A stretch of 64,000 nucleotides of DNA from Oscillospiraceae bacterium (GTDB lineage Bacteria; Bacillota_A; Clostridia; Oscillospirales; Oscillospiraceae). Shown here piece by piece: positions 7,412 through 15,344 of this stretch (the first letter of the stretch is position 1; every line of letters begins with the position of its first letter). Position numbers and translations under genes: made by a program. Below the pieces are notes generated by a model. The model saw only the letters and a program-made list of their open reading frames with translations. It did not search any database and had not been told where the DNA came from. The stretch is from positions 26,829 through 90,828 of the forward strand of contig JAFXAV010000036.1 in assembly GCA_017516785.1 (NCBI GenBank). Direction: 5' to 3'.

Positions 7412-8487
7412 CACTCTTCCTCCTGCACAGTGTAATAGGAATCCCGGATCACCAGGATATCGCCCAGAGCCCGGTCGCCGCCGTTGCTCTGCTGGCTGTA
7501 GCGTTCATGGTTGTAGACCATCACGGCGCTGCCGCCGCCGTCCAGATTGTAGGCAGTGGTGCATCCCAGATCCTCAAAAACCTTTGCCAGTTCGCTGATC
7601 TTCATACCCTTGGAGTATCCCTCCTGTCGGCCGTCCACCAGCACGAAGCAATAGTGACCCGGCTCAAAATAGCCTATGGCGCTTCTCGGATTGGGATAGC
7701 TGACGGCGGTGGACACATCGTAGTGATCCTTTACTTTGCCATTTTCATCCAGCAGCGGGGGGCCGAAGCTCCAGACCTGAACGGCGTCTGCTGCGATGAT
7801 GTCATCAATTTTATATTCGCCGGGTTCGTAAGTAACAAGGCTGCCGTCAGAATACAGGACACAGATGCTCTTCAGGTTGGTGGTGGCAGCATAAACCTGA
7901 CCGTTTCTCATCAGGAAGCCGCCCTTCTGATAGGTCAGGAAGTCGCCGCTGAGGGTCAGGATGGCATTGGCTGCCGCATCCATTTCCATCACATCCTGCG
8001 TGCCGAAATAGCGCATCTCGTTATTGGCGGTGTAGGTGGTGAAATTATCCAGGCTGGCAACATAGATGTCGGCAATATGGTAAGTAATCTTTCCGCTGCC
8101 CTCACCGGTGGAAATGGTCTGCAGGGTGATGGAAACCTCAGGGCTTCTGTAGCTGTTTTCGGTAATCTCCACTTCCTCGGAGAACTTGTCTTCAAACTTC
8201 TTCTGCCACTCGGTGCGGTTGTCCGGTTCTGTGGGTGCTTCCGTTGCCTGGGTCTCGGCCTCTGTTGCAGCAACAGTTTCTTCAGGCTCCGTGGGTGCTT
8301 CCGTTTCAGGTGCATCCGTGGGAGGAACTGTCTGCTCCATGGCTTCCAGTCGCTGCTGCTCGCTGATGATGGCAGGAATCACATGATGGAAGCTGGCAAA
8401 AATCAGCAAAATAATGCCCACCAGCAGAATATCCACCACAATCAGCTTCGGAAGAGACATAACCTTTCTGGTTTTCTTTCTGTTCAC
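7411..8487 (-). CDS. Phosphodiester glycosidase (NagPA-domain) membrane protein
   Basis: 358 residues: an N-terminal membrane anchor (about 13-33), a low-complexity Thr/Glu/Pro/Ala linker (~52-90) and an extracellular NAGPA domain (~150-350). The domain is identified by the NLDGGGSAVMVYN motif and the GDRALGDILVI end, with the upstream RSAIGYFEPGHYCFVLVDGR block. In animals this fold exposes mannose-6-phosphate; bacterial members are thought to cleave sugar-phosphodiester bonds in cell-wall or exopolysaccharide polymers. The GTG start at 8487 follows GGAGATGATATC. It is coupled to the small membrane gene downstream. Confidence 0.85.
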   Translation of the reverse strand: MNRKKTRKVMSLPKLIVVDILLVGIILLIFASFHHVIPAIISEQQRLEAMEQTVPPTDAPETEAPTEPEETVAATEAETQATEAPTEPDNRTEWQKKFEDKFSEEVEITENSYRSPEVSITLQTISTGEGSGKITYHIADIYVASLDNFTTYTANNEMRYFGTQDVMEMDAAANAILTLSGDFLTYQKGGFLMRNGQVYAATTNLKSICVLYSDGSLVTYEPGEYKIDDIIAADAVQVWSFGPPLLDENGKVKDHYDVSTAVSYPNPRSAIGYFEPGHYCFVLVDGRQEGYSKGMKISELAKVFEDLGCTTAYNLDGGGSAVMVYNHERYSQQSNGGDRALGDILVIRDSYYTVQEEE

Positions 8488-8507
8488 GATATCATCTCCA
8501 TAGTATA

Positions 8508-8542
8508 AAATTCCGGTGTCAGTTCAATTGACACCGGAATTT
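8508..8542 (-). terminator. prfB terminator
   Basis: A 14-bp perfect stem (8508-8521 with 8529-8542; AAATTCCGGTGTCA and its complement), then TTTTATA on the minus strand. Confidence 0.85.
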
Positions 8543-8553
8543 GGGGTTCTTTA

Positions 8554-9678
8554 TTATTTCTGCACCCAGTTGCCGGTAGCCAGGCAGTTCAGGTAGCTCT
8601 CGATGAAGGGATCCAGAGCGCCGTCCATAACGCCGTTGACGTTGGAAGTTTCACAGCCGGTGCGGGTATCTTTGACCAGGGTATAGGGCATAAAGACGTA
8701 GTTGCGGATCTGGCTGCCCCACTCGATCTTCTGCTGAACGCCCTTGATGTCGGCAATATTTGCCAGATGCTCACGCTCACGGATCTCAACCAGCTTGGAG
8801 CGCAGCATACGAAGACAGGTTTCCTTGTTCTGGAACTGGGAACGTTCGGTCTGGCAGGAAACAACGATGCCGGACTTGTGGATCAGACGGACAGCGGAGG
8901 AAGTCTTGTTGACCTTCTGACCACCGGCGCCGGAGGAACGGTAGACCTGCATTTCGTAGTCTTCGGGACGGATTTCGAAGTCTTCGGACTCGTCTTCGAT
9001 TTCGGGAATGACTTCGATTGCGGAGAAGGAAGTCTGACGGCGGGCATTGGCATCAAAGGGAGACACGCGGACCAGACGGTGAACGCCGTTCTCACCCTTC
9101 AGGAAGCCGTAGGCATTCTCGCCCTCGATCATGATATCTGCGGACTTCAGGCCTGCTTCGTCGCCTTCCTGGTAGTCCATGATCTTATAGGTGAAGCCAT
9201 GGCGCTCTGCCCAGCGGGTGTACATGCGGTACAGCATCTGGCACCAGTCCTGTGCCTCAGTGCCGCCGGCACCTGCGTGGAAGCTCATCAGAGCATTGTT
9301 CTTGTCATACTTGCCGGTGAGCAGGGTCTGCAGACGGCAGGCTTCCATGGCAGCGACCAGAGCCTCGTAACCTTCCTTCAGCTCGTCCAGCATGGAGTCG
9401 TCATCTTCCTCGGCGGCCATTTCGCAGATGGTCATCAGATCATCCCAGGAAGCGCACATGTCCTCGTAGCGCTCAATCTTGGTTTCGGTCTGCTTGGCCT
9501 TCACCACGATCTTCTGGCTCTTGTCGGGATCATCCCAGAAACCGGGAGCTTCCTGCATGGCAGTCAGACGCTCCATCTCGTTTTTCAGGCCTTCCAGGTT
9601 CAGAGAATCAGCCAGGCCATCCAGGGCAGGCTTGCACTCATTCAGCTTCTGCTTGTAAACATCAAATTCAATATTCAT
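8554..9678 (-). CDS. prfB: Peptide chain release factor 2
   Basis: RF2 ends translation at UGA and UAA. The 374-residue frame shows the SPF stop-codon recognition tripeptide in RVSPFDANARRQTSF and the peptidyl-tRNA hydrolysis GGQ in SSGAGGQKVNKTSSAVRL. Unlike many bacteria, the gene is one uninterrupted frame: the region that in E. coli holds the in-frame UGA frameshift site reads straight through (near residues 25-32, ADSLNLEGL) with no stop and no CUU-UGA-C. Self-regulation by frameshifting is therefore absent here. It has its own promoter and terminator. Confidence 0.95.
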   Translation of the reverse strand: MNIEFDVYKQKLNECKPALDGLADSLNLEGLKNEMERLTAMQEAPGFWDDPDKSQKIVVKAKQTETKIERYEDMCASWDDLMTICEMAAEEDDDSMLDELKEGYEALVAAMEACRLQTLLTGKYDKNNALMSFHAGAGGTEAQDWCQMLYRMYTRWAERHGFTYKIMDYQEGDEAGLKSADIMIEGENAYGFLKGENGVHRLVRVSPFDANARRQTSFSAIEVIPEIEDESEDFEIRPEDYEMQVYRSSGAGGQKVNKTSSAVRLIHKSGIVVSCQTERSQFQNKETCLRMLRSKLVEIREREHLANIADIKGVQQKIEWGSQIRNYVFMPYTLVKDTRTGCETSNVNGVMDGALDPFIESYLNCLATGNWVQK

Positions 9679-9720
9679 AACAAAAATCTCTCATTTCGTT
9701 AAATTTACATAGTTTTTTTC

Positions 9721-9749
9721 ATTATATCCCAATATAGCGATTCTGTAAA
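9721..9749 (-). promoter_or_regulatory. prfB promoter
   Basis: Minus strand: -35 TTTACA (9744-9749), 17 bp, -10 TATAAT (9721-9726). Confidence 0.75.
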
Positions 9750-9776
9750 GAGGAAAATCAAATTTTCACAGCAAAA

Positions 9777-9800
9777 AACACCATCCCGAGGGATGGTGTT
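9777..9800 (-). terminator. tRNA-Arg terminator
   Basis: AACACCATCCC/GGGATGGTGTT stem, then TTTTTTGC on the minus strand. Confidence 0.85.
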
Positions 9801-9806
9801 TCCTGT

Positions 9807-9883
9807 TGGCACGCCCGGCGCGATTCGAACGCGCGACCTTCCGCTTAGGAGGCGGATGCTCTATCCAGCTGAGCTACGGGCGC
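9807..9883 (-). tRNA. tRNA-Arg (anticodon CCU)
   Basis: The minus strand folds as a 77-nt cloverleaf: acceptor GCGCCCG/CGGGCGT (one G-U pair), D arm with AGCTCAGCTGGATAGAGC, anticodon loop CTCCTAAG (CCU), T loop GTTCGAATC, encoded CCA at 9807-9809. Confidence 0.96.
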
Positions 9884-9899
9884 ATAAATTAACTTTTAT

Positions 9900-9928
9900 A
9901 TTTTACCCATTTTTTGTGCATGTGTCAA
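9900..9928 (-). promoter_or_regulatory. tRNA-Arg promoter
   Basis: Minus strand: TTGACA (9923-9928), 17 bp, TAAAAT (9900-9905). Confidence 0.8.
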
Positions 9929-9951
9929 GAACAGTATTTACACTTTTGTCA

Positions 9952-9980
9952 TAGACAAAGAAACTTCCCTATGATATAAT
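9952..9980 (+). promoter_or_regulatory. Promoter of the hyd maturation operon
   Basis: -35 TAGACA (9952-9957), 17 bp, -10 TATAAT (9975-9980). Transcription would begin near 9987 and run through a ~110-nt leader ending in a terminator. Confidence 0.8.
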
Positions 9981-9986
9981 ACTTCC

Positions 9987-10104
9987 AGAACCTGACATTA
10001 AGCAAGGCGCTGCGTGAAAGGTGCGAATATGGTCATTTCTGCCCACAGGGGCATTCTATCGTTTTTCCATTGCCGCACCATCACAGGTGCGGCAATTTTT
10101 ATTT
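9987..10104 (+). promoter_or_regulatory. Leader RNA with terminator before the hyd operon (candidate riboswitch/attenuator)
   Basis: Between the predicted start point and the first gene is a structured leader that ends in a strong intrinsic terminator: ATTGCCGCACC (10069-10079), 6-nt loop, GGTGCGGCAAT (10086-10096) and a T run. Upstream, AAAGGTGCGAAT (10017-10028) copies much of the terminator's 3' arm, so GGTGCG (10020-10025) could pair with the 5' arm CGCACC (10074-10079) and act as antiterminator. A second hairpin, TGCCC-ACAG-GGGCA, lies at 10040-10053. I could not match it to a known riboswitch class; an early GAACCTGA resembles a thi-box piece but the rest does not fit. Confidence 0.6.
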
Positions 10105-10116
10105 GGAGGTAATGCC

Positions 10117-10374
10117 ATGGAAACTCGCGTCGCCGTTATGAGCATCATCGTGGAAAATCCCGATATGGTGGAAAAGGTCAATTCCATTCTCCATGACTAC
10201 AGTGACTACATCATTGGAAGAATGGGGCTTCCCTACCGCAAGCGGAGCATCAGCATCATCGCCATCGCTCTGGACGCACCCCAAAACACCATCTCCGCTC
10301 TTTCCGGCAAAGTAGGCAAGCTGGAAGGCATCAGTGTCAAGACCGCCTACTCCGGAGTTTTTTCCAATGAATAA
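10117..10374 (+). CDS. TM1266-type iron-only hydrogenase system regulator
   Basis: An 85-residue ACT/NikR-like small protein (METRVAVMSIIVENPDMVEK; YIIGRMGLPYRKRSISIIAI; later SGKVGKLEGISVK), the family annotated as 'iron-only hydrogenase system regulator' because it is found with hydE/G/F. It probably binds a ligand or a maturation factor; no DNA-binding motif is evident. ATG 10117 follows GGAGGT (10105-10110), directly after the leader terminator. It overlaps hydE by eight bases. Confidence 0.85.
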   Translation: METRVAVMSIIVENPDMVEKVNSILHDYSDYIIGRMGLPYRKRSISIIAIALDAPQNTISALSGKVGKLEGISVKTAYSGVFSNE

Positions 10375-11407
10375 GCTGATTGAAAAACTGGCAAAAACTC
10401 ACAGCCTGACGCTGGAGGAATACCGTTATCTGATTGACAACCGCACACCGGAAGCCGCGGAAAAACTCGCGCAGCTTGCCGTGAAAGTCCGGCAGGAAAT
10501 CTATGGCAACGCGGTCTTTATCCGAGGGCTCATTGAGGTCAGCAACATCTGCAAAAATGACTGCCTCTACTGCGGCATCCGCAACGGCAATCACAGCTGC
10601 CAACGCTACCGCCTCACCCCTGAAGAAATTCTCTCCTGCTGCGCGGAAGGTTATGAACTGAGTTTTCGCACCTTCGTCCTTCAGGGCGGCGAGGATGGCT
10701 GGTTCACCGATGACCGGCTCTGCGACCTGCTCCATGCCATCAAGAGGCAATTCCCCGACTGTGCCGTAACCCTCAGTTTGGGTGAACGGAGCAGAGAGAG
10801 CTACCAGCGGCTCTATGATGCCGGTGCGGACCGTTATCTGCTGCGGCACGAAACCGCTGACAGCCAGCATTACAGCAAACTGCACCCCAAGCAACTGACC
10901 CTTGAAAATCGGATGCAGTGTCTTCGGGATCTGAAGGACATCGGATATCAGGTTGGCTGTGGCTTCATGGTTGGTTCTCCCTATCAGACCACCGCAGAAC
11001 TTGCAAAGGATCTGAAATTCATTGAAGAATTTCAGCCGGATATGTGCGGCATCGGCCCCTTTATTCCCCATAAGGACACGGTTTTCGCCCGTGAATCTGC
11101 AGGAACTCTGGAGCTGACCACCTATCTGCTTTCCATCATCCGTCTCATCAAACCTAACATCCTGCTCCCCGCCACCACGGCCCTGGGAACCATCGACCCC
11201 ATCGGACGGGAAAAGGGAATTCTCTCCGGCGCAAACGTCGTTATGCCGAACCTCTCCCCTGTCTCCGTCCGAAAAAAATACAATCTTTACGACAACAAAG
11301 CCACCGACGGCGCCGAATCCGCCCAGTGCCGGGATGCGCTGGCTCAGAGGATGGCATCCATTGGATACCGCATTGTCACCGATCGGGGCGACATCAAAAC
11401 AATCTGA
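10367..11407 (+). CDS. hydE: FeFe-hydrogenase H-cluster maturase HydE
   Basis: 346-residue radical SAM enzyme of H-cluster assembly; it acts on the Fe(CO)2(CN)-Cys synthon made by HydG. The radical SAM cluster motif is CKNDCLYCGIR (C-x3-C-x2-C) at about residues 62-72, followed by LQGGEDGWF and the HETADSQHYSKLHPKQ segment typical of HydE. It starts inside the regulator's last codons (ATG 10367; regulator stop 10374), indicating translational coupling. The biotin-synthase-like core is complete. Confidence 0.95.
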   Translation: MNKLIEKLAKTHSLTLEEYRYLIDNRTPEAAEKLAQLAVKVRQEIYGNAVFIRGLIEVSNICKNDCLYCGIRNGNHSCQRYRLTPEEILSCCAEGYELSFRTFVLQGGEDGWFTDDRLCDLLHAIKRQFPDCAVTLSLGERSRESYQRLYDAGADRYLLRHETADSQHYSKLHPKQLTLENRMQCLRDLKDIGYQVGCGFMVGSPYQTTAELAKDLKFIEEFQPDMCGIGPFIPHKDTVFARESAGTLELTTYLLSIIRLIKPNILLPATTALGTIDPIGREKGILSGANVVMPNLSPVSVRKKYNLYDNKATDGAESAQCRDALAQRMASIGYRIVTDRGDIKTI

Positions 11408-11451
11408 AGAGGAAGATTCATCTGACTCAAAAGAAAAGGAGTAAACCAATC

Positions 11452-12909
11452 ATGAGCATCTACAATCCCAAATCTCTGAAAGCTGAGGAATTCATCCACG
11501 ACGGTGAAATTCGCGAGACTCTTGCCTGGGCAGAAGCCAACAAGAATAACATGGAGCTGGTCAACGAGATCCTGGAAAAGGCCCGCCCCAGAAAGACTGA
11601 AACCGGCTGGACCTGCGCCGGTCTTTCCCACCGTGAAGCTTCCGTTCTGCTGGCCTGTGAGGATCCCGAAGTTCTGCAGAAGATCTATGCCATCGCTGAA
11701 GAGATCAAGCTGGCCTTCTACGGCAACCGTATTGTCATCTTTGCTCCCCTGTACCTGAGCAATTACTGCATCAACGGCTGTGTCTACTGCCCCTACCACC
11801 GCCAGAACAAGACCATTCCCCGCAAGAAGCTGACACAGGAAGAGGTTCGTGCCGAGGTCATCGCCCTGCAGGACATGGGCCACAAGCGTCTGGCCATCGA
11901 AGCAGGCGAAGACCCCAAGAACAATCCCATTGAATACATTCTGGAGTGTATCAACACCATTTACTCCGTCCATCACAAGAACGGCGATATCCGCCGTGTC
12001 AACGTCAACATCGCTGCCACCACCGTTGAAAATTACCGGAAGCTGAAGGAAGCCGGCATTGGCACCTATATCCTGTTCCAGGAGACCTACCACAAGGAAA
12101 GCTACGAGCAGCTCCATCCCACCGGTCCCAAGCACGACTATGCTTACCACACCGAGGCCATGGACCGTGCCATGGAAGGCGGCATTGACGATGTGGGTCT
12201 GGGCGTTCTCTTTGGTCTTGAAATGTACAAGTATGAGTTCGCTGGCCTGATGATGCACGCAGAGCATCTGGAAGCTGTTCATGGTGTCGGCCCCCACACC
12301 ATCTCCGTGCCCCGTCTGAAGCGGGCCGATGACATTGATCCCGATCAGTTCGACAATGGCATCGACGACGAGACCTTCGCAAAGATCACTGCCTGCATCC
12401 GTCTGGCAGTTCCCTATACCGGCATTATTATTTCCACCCGTGAGACCGAAGCCACCCGCAGCAAGCTGCTGAGACTGGGCGTTTCCCAGGTTTCCGGCGG
12501 CAGCCGTACCTCTGTCGGCGGCTACGCAGGATATACCAACGACGAGCGGCCCCATGACACCGAGCAGTTCGATGTTTCCGATCAGCGGAGCCTGGACGAA
12601 GTTGTCCGCTGGCTGATGGAAAACGGCCATATCCCCTCCTTCTGCACCGCCTGCTACCGGGAAGGCCGTACCGGCGACCGGTTCATGAGCCTGTGCAAGA
12701 CCGGCCAGATCGGCAACTGCTGCCACCCCAATGCTCTGATGACCCTGACCGAATACCTGGTGGACTACGCCAGCGAGGAAACCAAGGCCATCGGCTTCCC
12801 CATGGTGGAGCGGGAACTGCAGAACATTCCCAGAGAAAAGAACCGTCAGATTGCCGCACGGCACATTGAAGACATCAAGAACAACAATGGCCGTGACTTC
12901 CGTTTTTAA
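11452..12909 (+). CDS. hydG: FeFe-hydrogenase maturase HydG (tyrosine lyase)
   Basis: 485-residue radical SAM tyrosine lyase that makes CO and cyanide from tyrosine and an Fe(CO)2CN complex. The radical SAM cysteines are in CINGCVYC, and the C-terminal auxiliary cluster ligands are visible in FCTACYREGRTGDRFMSLC. The length is normal for HydG; the related ThiH lacks this C-terminal cluster domain, so the call is firm. AAAGGAG precedes ATG 11452 by 12 bases. It is separated from hydE by 44 bases. Confidence 0.96.
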   Translation: MSIYNPKSLKAEEFIHDGEIRETLAWAEANKNNMELVNEILEKARPRKTETGWTCAGLSHREASVLLACEDPEVLQKIYAIAEEIKLAFYGNRIVIFAPLYLSNYCINGCVYCPYHRQNKTIPRKKLTQEEVRAEVIALQDMGHKRLAIEAGEDPKNNPIEYILECINTIYSVHHKNGDIRRVNVNIAATTVENYRKLKEAGIGTYILFQETYHKESYEQLHPTGPKHDYAYHTEAMDRAMEGGIDDVGLGVLFGLEMYKYEFAGLMMHAEHLEAVHGVGPHTISVPRLKRADDIDPDQFDNGIDDETFAKITACIRLAVPYTGIIISTRETEATRSKLLRLGVSQVSGGSRTSVGGYAGYTNDERPHDTEQFDVSDQRSLDEVVRWLMENGHIPSFCTACYREGRTGDRFMSLCKTGQIGNCCHPNALMTLTEYLVDYASEETKAIGFPMVERELQNIPREKNRQIAARHIEDIKNNNGRDFRF

Positions 12910-12918
12910 GGAGTGCCT

Positions 12919-14124
12919 ATGAGTCTGAATGATGTTGTTTCCGCCGAGCGGCTCCACATCGGTTTCTTCGGCATGCGAAACGCCGGCAAATCCAGTCTGG
13001 TGAATGCCGTCACCGGTCAGCAGCTGGCGGTGGTATCTGATGTGAAAGGCACCACCACCGACCCTGTCCGCAAAGCCATGGAGCTGCTGCCCCTGGGACC
13101 TGTGGTGATCATCGACACCCCCGGTCTTGATGACGAGGGTGAACTGGGTCTGATGCGTGTGAAAAAGGCCAAGGAAGTTCTCGCCAAAACCGACATTGCC
13201 GTTCTGGTCGTGGACGGAACCGTTGGACTGAGCGCACTGGATGAAGAACTGGTTGCCAGCTTCAAGACCCGCAAGGTTCCTTATGTGATTGTTTATAACA
13301 AGGCTGATCTTCTTTCTGATCGTCCTGATGCCGGGAAAAACGGATGCTATGCCAGCGCACTGAACGGTGAAGGCATCCACGAACTGAAAGAAACCCTGGG
13401 CCGCTTTGCCCAGCAGAAGAAAAATCCCAAGCTGATCGTTTCCGATCTTCTGGAACCGGGGGATCTGGTGGTGCTGGTGGTTCCCATTGATGAATCCGCC
13501 CCCAAGGGCCGCCTGATTCTGCCCCAGCAGCTGACCATCCGGGATATTCTGGATCATCACGCCATCGCCGTGACCTGTCAGGATACAGAACTGAAAGCAA
13601 CCTTGACGGCCCTTGCAAAGAAGCCGAAGCTGGTCATCACGGACTCCCAGGCTTTTGCAAGAGTCAGCAAAGATACACCCGATGACATTTCCCTCACCTC
13701 TTTCTCCATTCTTATGGCCCGGTACAAGGGCGATCTGAAGACTCTGGCAGAAGGCGCTGCCACCCTGGCAAGACTCAAGGACGGCGATAAAGTGCTTATC
13801 TCCGAAGGCTGCACCCACCACCGCCAGTGCAACGACATCGGTACCGTGAAGATGCCCCACTGGATCGAATCCTTCTCCGGCGCAAAACCTCAGTATGTAT
13901 TTACCTCCGGCGGCGAATTCCCTGATGATCTTTCAGAATTTGCCCTGGTTGTCCACTGCGGCGGCTGTATGCTGAATGAAGCAGAGATGAAGCACCGTAT
14001 TGAAAAGGCAAATGCAGCAGGTATTCCCATCGTCAATTATGGCCTTGCCATTGCCCAGATTCACGGAATCCTGAAGCGCAGTGTTGCCCCTTTCCCCCAG
14101 ATTGCAAAACTTCTCGATAACTGA
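12919..14124 (+). CDS. hydF: FeFe-hydrogenase maturation GTPase HydF
   Basis: 401-residue scaffold/GTPase that holds the 2Fe precursor and delivers it to apo-hydrogenase. GTPase motifs: G1 GMRNAGKSSLVN, G3 IDTPGLDD, G4 NKAD (in VIVYNKADLL). The C-terminal cluster-binding set C-x-H...H-C-x-x-C is present (EGCTHHRQC and VHCGGCML). ATG 12919 follows AAGGAG (12908-12913), nine bases after the hydG stop. This is the last gene of the operon. Confidence 0.96.
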   Translation: MSLNDVVSAERLHIGFFGMRNAGKSSLVNAVTGQQLAVVSDVKGTTTDPVRKAMELLPLGPVVIIDTPGLDDEGELGLMRVKKAKEVLAKTDIAVLVVDGTVGLSALDEELVASFKTRKVPYVIVYNKADLLSDRPDAGKNGCYASALNGEGIHELKETLGRFAQQKKNPKLIVSDLLEPGDLVVLVVPIDESAPKGRLILPQQLTIRDILDHHAIAVTCQDTELKATLTALAKKPKLVITDSQAFARVSKDTPDDISLTSFSILMARYKGDLKTLAEGAATLARLKDGDKVLISEGCTHHRQCNDIGTVKMPHWIESFSGAKPQYVFTSGGEFPDDLSEFALVVHCGGCMLNEAEMKHRIEKANAAGIPIVNYGLAIAQIHGILKRSVAPFPQIAKLLDN

Positions 14125-14167
14125 AAAAGAGGACGTACCGAATCCGAATCCGGTACGTCCTCTTTTT
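14124..14167. terminator. Bidirectional terminator
   Basis: A 17-bp stem (14124-14140 with 14151-14167) with A's on the left and T's on the right. It serves the convergent hydF and LCP genes. Confidence 0.9.
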
Positions 14168-15247
14168 TTATTCGGTTTCTTCGGTTCCGTAGAGAAATTC
14201 ATGGAGGATGGGCAGATTCACCTCATAGTCGATGGCAAAACCAACTTTATCTCCCATGATATCCACGCCGCCATAGGTTCCCGGCTGGGGAATGGTCATC
14301 TGATCAAACTCAGCGGACAAGAAATTGGGAGCATAGAGCACCAGTTCCGCAATTTCCAGCTTACTGAGATTCGTCTGAATCAGAGGCAGCACTGTGTCCG
14401 CCAGAGTGTTCAGCTCTGTCAGACTGGAGCCTTTCAGCTTATCCACAACGGCCAGGATCACCTTCCGCTGACGCTCCACCCGCTGCCAGTCGCTGTCGAT
14501 TTCACGAAGCCGTGCATAGCTTAATGCCCTTGCGCCGTTCAAATGATTCAAACCGGATTTCAGCCGTTCCTCGCCATCCTTCAATCCCAGATTCAGATAC
14601 CATGCCTCATTCTGAGACAGATCTATTTCAATTCCGCCGATAGCATCCACTACCTGTCTGACAGAATTGAAATTCACACGGACATAATGGTCCACATCAA
14701 TCTTGAACATGTGCTCCACAGTCTTGGCCAGCAGTTCCGAGCCGCCATAGCGGAAAATGTGCGTCAGCCAGTCATACTGACCTTCATATTTTCCTTCCAG
14801 AACGGGGGCAGCAACGCCGCGCTCCAGACTCACCAGCTTGACGGTATTCTTTGCCCGGTCAATGGAAACCAGAATCATGCTGTCGCTGCGGGCGCTGACA
14901 TTGAATTCCTTCGTCCGTTCATCGGTGCCGATCAGAAGAATATTCAGAACATTTTCCTCGTCAAACACTTCCAGTTCCGGAATAGGCGGTGCAGTTTCCA
15001 CCATTTCCAGGCCGGAGATATCCACCAGCTGACCTTCTTCCTCTTCCGGTTCAGTGGTAGCATTTTTCTCAGATTCTGTGTAGTAGACACTGTTGTCGAT
15101 TTCATCTTCAAACTGGATCAGATCCAGCTTGGCCCACAAAAACCAGACGACCGCGCCAACCAGAAGGATCAGTACCAGCAGGATGACCAGAATCACTTTC
15201 AGGATTACAGGCTTTTTCTTTTTGGGTTTATTTGAATATTTTCCCAT
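14168..15247 (-). CDS. LytR-CpsA-Psr (LCP) family transferase
   Basis: 359 residues: a Lys-rich cytoplasmic start, one membrane helix (about 14-38), an acidic linker, then the LCP domain (~95-350). Family landmarks include NILLIGTDERTKEFNVSARS followed by DSMILVSIDRA, the VKLVSLERGV block, FNSVRQVVDAIGGIEIDLS, and the LNGARALSYARLREIDSDWQ block followed by RVERQRKVI. LCP proteins move undecaprenyl-linked polymers such as teichoic acids or capsule onto peptidoglycan outside the membrane. ATG 15247 has GGAAGGT upstream. The usual family DxxR arginine after VSLxR is read here as SLERGV. Confidence 0.88.
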   Translation of the reverse strand: MGKYSNKPKKKKPVILKVILVILLVLILLVGAVVWFLWAKLDLIQFEDEIDNSVYYTESEKNATTEPEEEEGQLVDISGLEMVETAPPIPELEVFDEENVLNILLIGTDERTKEFNVSARSDSMILVSIDRAKNTVKLVSLERGVAAPVLEGKYEGQYDWLTHIFRYGGSELLAKTVEHMFKIDVDHYVRVNFNSVRQVVDAIGGIEIDLSQNEAWYLNLGLKDGEERLKSGLNHLNGARALSYARLREIDSDWQRVERQRKVILAVVDKLKGSSLTELNTLADTVLPLIQTNLSKLEIAELVLYAPNFLSAEFDQMTIPQPGTYGGVDIMGDKVGFAIDYEVNLPILHEFLYGTEETE

Positions 15248-15344
15248 TTCGTTACCTTCCAATAAATATATAGTATGCTTATTATACCCCAATATTTCAA
15301 ATAAGCCAATATCCGGGAATACTCACGCATCCCCGGATCATTTT

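Noticed and set aside
8554..9678. Programmed frameshift in prfB
   Set aside because: The frame is continuous and the region aligned with the E. coli site has no UGA.
9987..10030. TPP riboswitch in the hyd leader
   Set aside because: GAACCTGA and a following GCG resemble part of a thi-box, but the CTGAGA arm and P1 closing helix are missing and the transcript would begin right at that motif.
11344..13860. 838-codon minus-strand open frame opposite hydG/hydF
   Set aside because: Antisense shadow of two well-recognised genes with strong codon bias; no ribosome site and composition (Gly/Val/Leu/His-rich) typical of such shadows.
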